From: an uncultured Eubacteriales bacterium
Lineage (GTDB): Bacteria; Bacillota; Clostridia; Oscillospirales; CAG-272
Reading direction: 5' to 3'
Assembly: GCA_949286815.1 (NCBI GenBank)
Contig: CASEEB010000155.1
Coordinates: forward strand, 1-10,844
Length of the DNA: 10,844 nucleotides
How positions within the stretch are numbered: the first letter of the stretch is position 1; each line of letters begins with the position of its first letter. Made by a program: the position numbers and the translations under genes. The notes under the pieces are model-generated. The model saw nothing but the letters and a program-made list of their open reading frames with translations, ran no database searches and was not told the origin of the DNA. Shown here piece by piece: positions 5,858-10,844 of this stretch.

Positions 5858-6898
5858 ATGCCCGGCTATATATACCCAGGAAAAACGTGGCTTGACGATG
5901 AGGGAAAGCCAATACATGCGCACGGCGGCTCCATAATGAAATTAAACGGTAAATACTACTGGTATGGTGAAAACAAAGAAAAGACGGTTCCCGGCTCAGG
6001 AATCTGGCACTGGGGAGTGCGCTGCTATTCCTCAACCGATCTATGCTCATGGCATGACGAAGGGCTTATCCTGCCCCCGGACACTGAAAATCCCGACTCT
6101 CCGATACACCCCTCACAGTGTATGGACCGTCCTCACATTCTGTTTTGCGAAAAAACCGGAAAATACGTAATGTGGATCAAAATAATGGGAAAGGACGGAA
6201 TACAGAGAATGGCAGTTTTCATATCGTCCTCTTTGCTGTCGGGATATGAAATGCTGCGCTATTACCGTCCGCTCGACATGAGCTCGGGCGACTTTGACCT
6301 TGTAAAAGACTCTTCGGGCAAAGCATATATTTATTTCGAGCGGGTGCATACGGATATGATCTGCGCGGAGCTGAGCGATGACTATACCGACGTCAACGGA
6401 AAATATTCGGTTCACTTTCCGAACGGACAGCCTCCCTTTGTGCGCGAAGCGCCCGCGTTCTTTAAAAAGGACAACAAGATGTATCTGTTTACCTCCGGAA
6501 CCACCGGATATTTTCCGAATCCGTCCGAGGTAGCCTGTGCGGACGACTATCACGGACCATGGAAGGTACTCGGGGATCCTCACGTTGACATGCCCGGAAA
6601 AGATTCATACTGTTCTCAGATAACTTCGGTATTCCATGTCCCCGGCACAAAACTGTATATAGCGCTGGCAGACCGCTGGCTCACAGACCTTCCCGACAAC
6701 ATGCCCGACGTCCGTCGTGTTTTCGAGTGCTGGTTTGACCCAAAAGGTTCAAGACCGGTCGCTCCCGAAGACGACCCGAATAATTACACGGAAGAGAATA
6801 CGTCGAAAGCCACATATGTCTGGCTGCCCGTGGAGTTTGAAAACGGTATCCCCGTACTGCATTGGTACGACAAGTGGAACCCCGAAGATTTTATGTGA
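5858..6898 (+). CDS. GH43-like enzyme, subfamily 24/34 type (candidate exo-galactanase or beta-galactosidase)
   Basis: A 346-residue beta-propeller protein with the opening pattern of GH43 subfamilies 24 and 34: AHGGSI (21-26), YYWYGENK (33-40) and CYSSTDLCSW (56-65). Subfamily 24 contains exo-beta-1,3-galactanases acting on arabinogalactan. Further motifs seen: MDRPHILF (89-96, where subfamily 24 usually has Glu and this protein has Asp90), GDFDLV (144-149), REAPAFF (196-202, Glu197 as likely general acid), TSGTTGYFPN (212-221) and CSQITSVF (252-259), whose Gln254 fits the unusual Gln base described for the Phanerochaete enzyme Pc1,3Gal43A. There is no catalytic Asp at the N-terminus. No signal peptide and no carbohydrate-binding module are present, so it acts in the cytoplasm. 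The start has a strong AAGGAG at 7 nt and a consensus promoter. It is the first gene of a likely two-gene unit with the GH78 gene. Fold and broad family are fairly sure, exact substrate is not. Confidence 0.85.
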   Translation: MPGYIYPGKTWLDDEGKPIHAHGGSIMKLNGKYYWYGENKEKTVPGSGIWHWGVRCYSSTDLCSWHDEGLILPPDTENPDSPIHPSQCMDRPHILFCEKTGKYVMWIKIMGKDGIQRMAVFISSSLLSGYEMLRYYRPLDMSSGDFDLVKDSSGKAYIYFERVHTDMICAELSDDYTDVNGKYSVHFPNGQPPFVREAPAFFKKDNKMYLFTSGTTGYFPNPSEVACADDYHGPWKVLGDPHVDMPGKDSYCSQITSVFHVPGTKLYIALADRWLTDLPDNMPDVRRVFECWFDPKGSRPVAPEDDPNNYTEENTSKATYVWLPVEFENGIPVLHWYDKWNPEDFM

Positions 6899-6961
6899 AA
6901 CGGCGGCTGAAATACAGCAAACATCTATTTATATCATCAATATCATATTTCAAAAAAGCTT

Positions 6962-6975
6962 CCCGCTTCAGCGGG
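6962..6975. repeat. Short G+C hairpin between the GH43-like and GH78 genes
   Basis: CCCGC (6962-6966) and GCGGG (6971-6975) form a perfect 5-bp stem with a TTCA loop, 64 nt after the GH43-like stop codon. No T-run follows directly (a TTTTT occurs about 15 nt later), so it is more likely an mRNA-stability or partial-termination element than a full terminator. The rest of the 196-bp gap (6899-7094) shows no convincing promoter. Confidence 0.35.
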
Positions 6976-7094
6976 TCAATTATAAAAATCTTTTTCCAAT
7001 AAAAACCCGGCCGACTTATGAAAAAACGCAATTGCCAACAGCATGACTCAAGCGGATTTTTCACATCGGTTCTTAAAAAAGGAATGGTATAATC

Positions 7095-9146
7095 ATGAAC
7101 AAATTGAGCTTAAGCGCTAAATGGATATGGACAAAAGACAATTTAACGCCGGACAGCCGCGTGATTTTCAGAAAAAAGTTTAATATTTCCGATATTCCCG
7201 CCAAATGCAATACCTATATTGCCGTTGATACAAAATATTGGCTATACGTCAACTCAAAGCAGGTCGTATTTGAGGGCGGACTGTTCCGGGAAAGCAAAAA
7301 CGGCTGCGGCTACGCCGACGTTGTGGACATATCCTCATATCTCAGACAAGGTGAAAATGTCATAAGCATATTCTGCTGGTTTTACGGCAACGGAGGCAGA
7401 AACAACACAAACAGCACGCGGGCGGGTCTGATTTTTGAGTCTCCCGAACTCGGAATATACAGCGACTCGGATTTCAAATGCAAAAATCATCCGGCATATT
7501 ATAAGACTTCAGGGCAGCAACCCTCATTTCTGTACGGCGGTCACAACACCGGTTTTGACGCAAGACTTGACATCGGTGACTTTACTGCCATTGATTTTGA
7601 CGATTCGGACTTTGAAAACGCCACGGAATATGAAAATCAGGTGTGGGGTGATCTGTATGAAAGACCTATACCCCCGCATAAAATAAGCGGGAAACGCATA
7701 CTTGACGACGTTCGGTACGAAAACGGAAAATATACCGTCTCACTTCCCTATGCCTCACAGGTGACTCCGGGATTCAAGGTAATCGCGCAGGGCGGAGAAG
7801 TCATAAGCATACATACCGACAGATATGCCGTCAAGGGAGGACCGGGAGACGACATACACACATACTACGGTCATCGCACGGAGTATACCTGTAAGCCGGG
7901 ACTCAACGAATTTGAATCGCTCTTCTACATATACGGGGAAAAGCTTGTATTTGAAGTTTCAGATCCCGTGACATTTACCGAGTTTTCATACAGGGAAAGC
8001 GGATATAACTGCGATATAGTCGGCAGTTTGACCTGTGACTGTGACGTAATTAACAAAGCCGTAAAAAAGGCAATGAGAACACTCTATGTCTGTATGCGCG
8101 ACAACTTCATGGACTGCCCTGACCGTGAGCGAGGACAGTGGATAGGAGACGTTTCGGTACAGCTTCCTCAGGTGGGATACGTACTTGACGGCAACGCCCT
8201 TTTGCTCGCGAGAAAATGCATTAATGACTTTATAAACTTGAGAAAAGGCGACGCGCTTGTGGGCAATGTTCCGGGCGAAAATTTCTGCGAGCTTCCCTCT
8301 CAGTCTCTCAACGCCATAAGCGAGCTCGGAATGATATCATATTACTACAAATACACCAAAGACAAAGATACCTTAAATCTTTGCTTTGAACCCTGCATAA
8401 ATTATCTGAAGCTGTGGAATATGGGGGAAGACGGTCTTGTAAGTCCGCGCCAAGGCAATTGGAGATGGATGGACCATCTTTATAATGTCGACGAGGACGT
8501 GTGCGAAAACGCGTGGTACTATTCGGCGCTGAAATTTATGAAATTTGTGTCTAAAGAGCTGTCCGACAACAGATTTGACGAATTTATCGAATCGAGGATA
8601 AGTTCTATAGAGAACAACTTCAACAAAAAATATTGGAAAGGCGACCGTTACGCCTCTCTGGATTTTGTGGATGACAGGGCCAACGCGCTCGCGGTACTCT
8701 GCGGATTGTGCCCCAAAGAAAACTACCCTTACATACACAACATTCTCATTACCGTATTCAACTGCACGGTATATATGGAAAACTATGTATTGTCGGCGTT
8801 GTGCGAAATGGGATATTACGAAGACGCGCGCAAAAGAATGACGTCAAGATATTACAATCTTGCCGTGAACGAAAACACTACTTTATGGGAAGACTTCTAC
8901 ATTCTGGGTACAAAAAATCACGCTTGGAGCGGCGCCCCCATTACAATCATGTACAAATACTTCATGGGTATCAGCACAACAGACGGATTTGAAACGGTTA
9001 CGATAATACCCGAAAAGACCATTTTCAAAAACATGGAATGTACCGTAAACGCCAAAGGCGGACTTATCCATATACAAGTGGATAACATAAACGGAAAAGT
9101 ATCTGTGATCAACAGCTCCAAAACCAAGGTCAACGTAATATATTGA
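7095..9146 (+). CDS. GH78-type alpha-L-rhamnosidase
   Basis: A 683-residue enzyme of glycoside hydrolase family 78, which removes terminal alpha-L-rhamnose with inversion. Layout: N-terminal beta domains beginning with KWIW and FRKKF (9-29, the lectin-like fold seen in the family), further beta domains to about 310, an (alpha/alpha)6 catalytic barrel from about 315 to 625, and a short C-terminal beta domain. The catalytic motif is DCPDRERGQWIGD (340-352). Its acidic residues Asp340, Glu345 and Asp352 have the same spacing as D567, E572 and D579 of Bacillus BsRhaB. The second catalytic Glu is Glu599 in TLWED, followed by the family-typical HAWSGAP (609-615). The protein is shorter than many GH78 enzymes (often 850 or more), suggesting fewer accessory beta domains. 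No signal peptide is present. An AAAAAAGGA ribosome site lies about 11 nt upstream of the ATG. A strong terminator follows the stop. It is likely cotranscribed with the GH43-like gene. Confidence 0.93.
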   Translation: MNKLSLSAKWIWTKDNLTPDSRVIFRKKFNISDIPAKCNTYIAVDTKYWLYVNSKQVVFEGGLFRESKNGCGYADVVDISSYLRQGENVISIFCWFYGNGGRNNTNSTRAGLIFESPELGIYSDSDFKCKNHPAYYKTSGQQPSFLYGGHNTGFDARLDIGDFTAIDFDDSDFENATEYENQVWGDLYERPIPPHKISGKRILDDVRYENGKYTVSLPYASQVTPGFKVIAQGGEVISIHTDRYAVKGGPGDDIHTYYGHRTEYTCKPGLNEFESLFYIYGEKLVFEVSDPVTFTEFSYRESGYNCDIVGSLTCDCDVINKAVKKAMRTLYVCMRDNFMDCPDRERGQWIGDVSVQLPQVGYVLDGNALLLARKCINDFINLRKGDALVGNVPGENFCELPSQSLNAISELGMISYYYKYTKDKDTLNLCFEPCINYLKLWNMGEDGLVSPRQGNWRWMDHLYNVDEDVCENAWYYSALKFMKFVSKELSDNRFDEFIESRISSIENNFNKKYWKGDRYASLDFVDDRANALAVLCGLCPKENYPYIHNILITVFNCTVYMENYVLSALCEMGYYEDARKRMTSRYYNLAVNENTTLWEDFYILGTKNHAWSGAPITIMYKYFMGISTTDGFETVTIIPEKTIFKNMECTVNAKGGLIHIQVDNINGKVSVINSSKTKVNVIY

Positions 9147-9166
9147 CTCTGTAAGTAATTTGTTTG

Positions 9167-9217
9167 CCCGCTTCTGTAAATTCTCGGTCTGAGATTTTAC
9201 AGAAGCGGGGTTTTTTT
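9167..9217 (+). terminator. Strong intrinsic terminator after the GH78 gene
   Basis: CCCGCTTCTGTAAA (9167-9180) pairs perfectly with TTTACAGAAGCGGG (9196-9209). Inside, TCTC (9182-9185) and GAGA (9191-9194) extend the stem. A G and seven T residues (9211-9217) follow. It lies 20 nt past the GH78 stop codon and closes the plus-strand glycosidase unit, isolating it from guaA. Confidence 0.95.
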
Positions 9218-9310
9218 ATTAAACCTATCAAGTAAGGGAGCAAGGTTTTATATTAACTGAATTTATAAATATTAACTCAATATGTGGAATGTAAAAAATT
9301 TGTATTCCTC

Positions 9311-9339
9311 TTGATTTTTCGCTTAAAATCATTTATAAT
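9311..9339 (+). promoter_or_regulatory. Sigma-A promoter for the GMP synthetase gene
   Basis: TTGATT (9311-9316) and a perfect TATAAT (9334-9339) are separated by 17 bp. Transcription should start near 9346, leaving a leader of about 88 nt before the start codon at 9434. The region 9218-9310 upstream is AT-rich and shows nothing else. Confidence 0.75.
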
Positions 9340-9351
9340 ATTAAGTAGATA

Positions 9352-9418
9352 TTACAGTCGCTTTTTGTTGTACGGCTGTAAAGGTACTTTTAAAAATTTT
9401 CATTTTAAGCCGCGTACC
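9352..9418 (+). other. Possible structured leader of the GMP synthetase gene
   Basis: Two hairpins can form in the predicted 5' leader: TTACAGTCG (9352-9360) with CGGCTGTAA (9373-9381), 9 bp including one G-U pair, and GGTAC (9383-9387) with GTACC (9414-9418) around an AT-rich interior. The second ends 3 nt before the AGGAGG ribosome site. I do not recognise a purine, PreQ1 or ZTP riboswitch. It may be simple leader structure. Confidence 0.3.
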
Positions 9419-9433
9419 GGCAGGAGGATATCA

Positions 9434-10417
9434 ATGCAGAATCAAAACAAAAGACCCGACTCTATGGAAAGAATAACAACGACGGCTCTTGCCGAAAAAT
9501 TTATTGACGAGCAAATCTTAAGTATCAAAGCACAGGTGGGTGACGGGAAAGTTTTGCTCGCGCTGTCCGGCGGTGTTGACAGCTCGGTGGTCGCCGCGCT
9601 GCTGATAAAGGCTATCGGAAAACAGCTCACTTGCGTGCATGTGAACCACGGCCTGATGCGCAAGGGAGAATCGGAGCAGGTAATTGAAGTTTTCAAAAAT
9701 CAGCTCGGCGCAAACCTTATATACGTAGACGCCACCGACCGTTTTCTCGACTTGCTTGAGGGAGTATCCGACCCCGAACAGAAGAGAAAAATAATCGGAG
9801 GAGAATTTATAAAAGTATTTGACGAAGAAGCCCAGAAGCTTGAGGGCATTTCTTTCCTGGCGCAGGGCACCATATATCCCGATATTCTTGAATCCGACGG
9901 AATAAAAGCTCACCACAATGTCGGAGGACTTCCCCAGAAAATGGAATTTGAACTTGTAGAGCCTATAAAATTACTTTTCAAAGATGAGGTGCGCGTGGTA
10001 GGACATGCTTTGGGACTTCCCGACAGCATGGTCAACCGTCAGCCCTTCCCCGGTCCCGGACTCGGAGTTCGCTGCCCCGGAGCCATCACCCGAGACAGGC
10101 TTTTAACCCTGCGCGAATCGGACGCCATACTGCGTGAAGAATTTGAAAACGCGGGACTTGCGGGAAAAGTATGGCAGTTCTTCACGGTTGTACCGGATTT
10201 CCGCTCAACCGGTATAAGAAACGGAAAGAGAGTTTTTGACAGAGTGGTAATTATACGCGCGGTCAACACAGTAGACGCCATGAGCGCCACCGTTCCGGAA
10301 ATAGAATGGGCGGTACTTAAAAAGATTACCGACAGAATACTGAACGAGGTGCCGGGCGCAGGACGGGTACTTTATGACCTCAGTCCCAAGGAACCCGCTA
10401 CTATCGAGTATGAATAA
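9434..10417 (+). CDS. guaA: GMP synthetase, ATP-pyrophosphatase subunit only
   Basis: A 327-residue protein equal to the C-terminal two thirds of bacterial GuaA. It adenylates XMP with ATP and aminates it to GMP in the cytoplasm. Seen: the PP-loop SGGVDSS (45-51), HVNHGLMRKGE (69-79), GTIYPD (145-150), HHNVGGLP (160-167), RQPFPGPGLG (202-211) of the dimerisation domain, and the conserved C-terminus KEPATIEYE (319-327). The N-terminal class I glutamine amidotransferase domain of about 190 residues, with its Cys-His-Glu triad, is absent: no such sequence lies between the terminator at 9217 and this start. The start at 9434 has AGGAGG (9422-9427) at 6 nt. An in-frame ATG at 9284 would add 50 unconserved residues and lies before the promoter. 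The protein either partners with a separately encoded glutaminase subunit, as in archaea, or uses free ammonia. It is not part of the glycosidase cluster. Confidence 0.95.
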   Translation: MQNQNKRPDSMERITTTALAEKFIDEQILSIKAQVGDGKVLLALSGGVDSSVVAALLIKAIGKQLTCVHVNHGLMRKGESEQVIEVFKNQLGANLIYVDATDRFLDLLEGVSDPEQKRKIIGGEFIKVFDEEAQKLEGISFLAQGTIYPDILESDGIKAHHNVGGLPQKMEFELVEPIKLLFKDEVRVVGHALGLPDSMVNRQPFPGPGLGVRCPGAITRDRLLTLRESDAILREEFENAGLAGKVWQFFTVVPDFRSTGIRNGKRVFDRVVIIRAVNTVDAMSATVPEIEWAVLKKITDRILNEVPGAGRVLYDLSPKEPATIEYE

Positions 10418-10722
10418 TTCACTTGCGCTGTCTTCGATAAAATTATTTAAAAAAACCGGACGCAGATAAAAATCAAGAAATTCAGACCATTACCGGTACA
10501 GGCGCGTACAGTTTATCAATTTATGTGCGTAACATGCAAAAGCTACGGTTTACCGGAGCCGCCGTTCCGAAATAATGGATTTAAATTACATATTACAATT
10601 AAATTAAGATGTCCCCGCCTCAGAATAAGACGGGCACCGCTTGATTTTTCAGACGGGAATAATCTCCCACCGAAAGCATTGAATGACGGGCTTTGCCCTT
10701 ATAACAGAAAGGCATTTTAACT
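10418..10722. other. 305-bp gap between guaA and ddh
   Basis: No credible gene is seen here. There is no clear terminator after guaA and no consensus promoter for ddh. Small stems are visible, including GGGC-TTT-GCCC (10688-10698) just ahead of the ddh ribosome site, and a long-range pair CCATTA (10487-10492) with TAATGG (10573-10578). The G+C content rises in patches (10545-10570 and 10612-10640), as in structured RNA, but I match no known riboswitch. A 65-codon reading frame at 10523-10720 lacks a ribosome site and conserved features. Confidence 0.45.
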
Positions 10723-10844
10723 ATGAGCATCAGAATTGGAATTTACGGATACGGAAATCTCGGCAAGGGTGTGGAAGCCGCAATAAGAAAAAACCCGGAT
10801 ATGAAGCTTGAGGCAGTATTCACACGCCGCGATCCTAAAAATGT
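10723..10844 (+). CDS. ddh: meso-Diaminopimelate dehydrogenase, N-terminal part (cut by window end)
   Basis: The first 40 codons are visible and run off the window. The protein begins MSIRIGIYGYGNLGKG, a Rossmann nucleotide-binding loop (G-x-G-N-L-G at 9-14), followed by VEAAI and AVFTRRDP (31-38), where the Arg pair 35-36 fits binding of the NADP phosphate. This pattern is typical of Ddh, which makes meso-diaminopimelate directly from tetrahydrodipicolinate, ammonia and NADPH for lysine and peptidoglycan synthesis. GAAAGG (10707-10712) lies 10 nt upstream of the ATG. The catalytic half is outside the window, so another short-loop dehydrogenase (for example aspartate or homoserine type) cannot be fully excluded, but the start is very characteristic. 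Confidence 0.88.
   Translation, partial: MSIRIGIYGYGNLGKGVEAAIRKNPDMKLEAVFTRRDPKN

Noticed and set aside
6113..6583. A 156-codon minus-strand frame
   Set aside because: It is antisense to the GH43-like gene, which has clear motifs and a strong start.
7088..7093. TATAAT immediately upstream of the GH78 start codon
   Set aside because: A transcript from it would begin at or after the start codon, and no -35 box lies at proper distance.
9284..9433. A possible 50-residue N-terminal extension of the GMP synthetase
   Set aside because: The ATG at 9284 precedes the mapped-looking promoter (9311-9339), has no ribosome site, and the extra residues are unconserved. The ATG at 9434 has AGGAGG at 6 nt.
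10630..10671. T-box-like GGGCACCGC near the ddh leader
   Set aside because: The full T-box core (GGGTGG-ACCGCG) is not present, and no terminator with a T-run follows.
10523..10720. A 65-codon frame before ddh
   Set aside because: No ribosome site, no recognisable motif, and it ends inside the ddh ribosome site area. Treated as non-coding leader.
1..10844. CRISPR, tRNA, rRNA, insertion sequence or prophage signals
   Set aside because: I saw no regularly spaced repeats, no cloverleaf-like conserved tRNA segments, no transposase motifs and no phage-type genes on either strand.

Overview
This window looks like a stretch of chromosome from an anaerobic, moderately AT-rich Firmicute, most likely an uncultured gut-type Clostridia relative. 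The grounds are strong AGGAGG-type ribosome binding sites, consensus sigma-A promoters, a ROK sugar kinase, a DUF2284 cysteine-rich protein and a meso-diaminopimelate dehydrogenase. I recognise no transposase, phage gene, tRNA, rRNA or CRISPR array.

Layout. Positions 1-5438 carry four minus-strand genes: a ROK-family sugar kinase (177-1136), a GH43-type beta-propeller glycosidase (1363-2196), a DUF2284 putative metal-binding protein (2356-2886) and a GH95 alpha-L-fucosidase/alpha-L-galactosidase (3117-5438). A 419-bp divergent control region (5439-5857) separates these from the plus-strand genes. It holds a perfect TTGACA-N17-TATAAT promoter, an 18-bp palindrome and short direct repeats. The plus-strand genes are a second, unusual GH43-like enzyme (5858-6898) and a GH78-type alpha-L-rhamnosidase (7095-9146), closed by a strong intrinsic terminator. 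Housekeeping genes follow: a GMP synthetase that lacks the glutaminase half (9434-10417), with its own promoter and leader, and the start of meso-diaminopimelate dehydrogenase (ddh, from 10723 to the window edge).

How the genes work together. All four glycosidases lack an N-terminal signal peptide, so they probably act in the cytoplasm on imported oligosaccharides. Together they could remove terminal L-rhamnose, L-fucose or L-galactose, and arabinose or galactose-type residues. That set fits side chains of plant arabinogalactan proteins or rhamnogalacturonan (inference). The ROK kinase would phosphorylate a released hexose. No transporter or regulator gene lies in the window, so uptake and control must be encoded elsewhere. 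The most notable points are the Thr at the fucose/L-galactose specificity position of the GH95 enzyme, the Gln/Asp active-site pattern of the second GH43 enzyme, the split GMP synthetase, and several unexplained operator-like palindromes.
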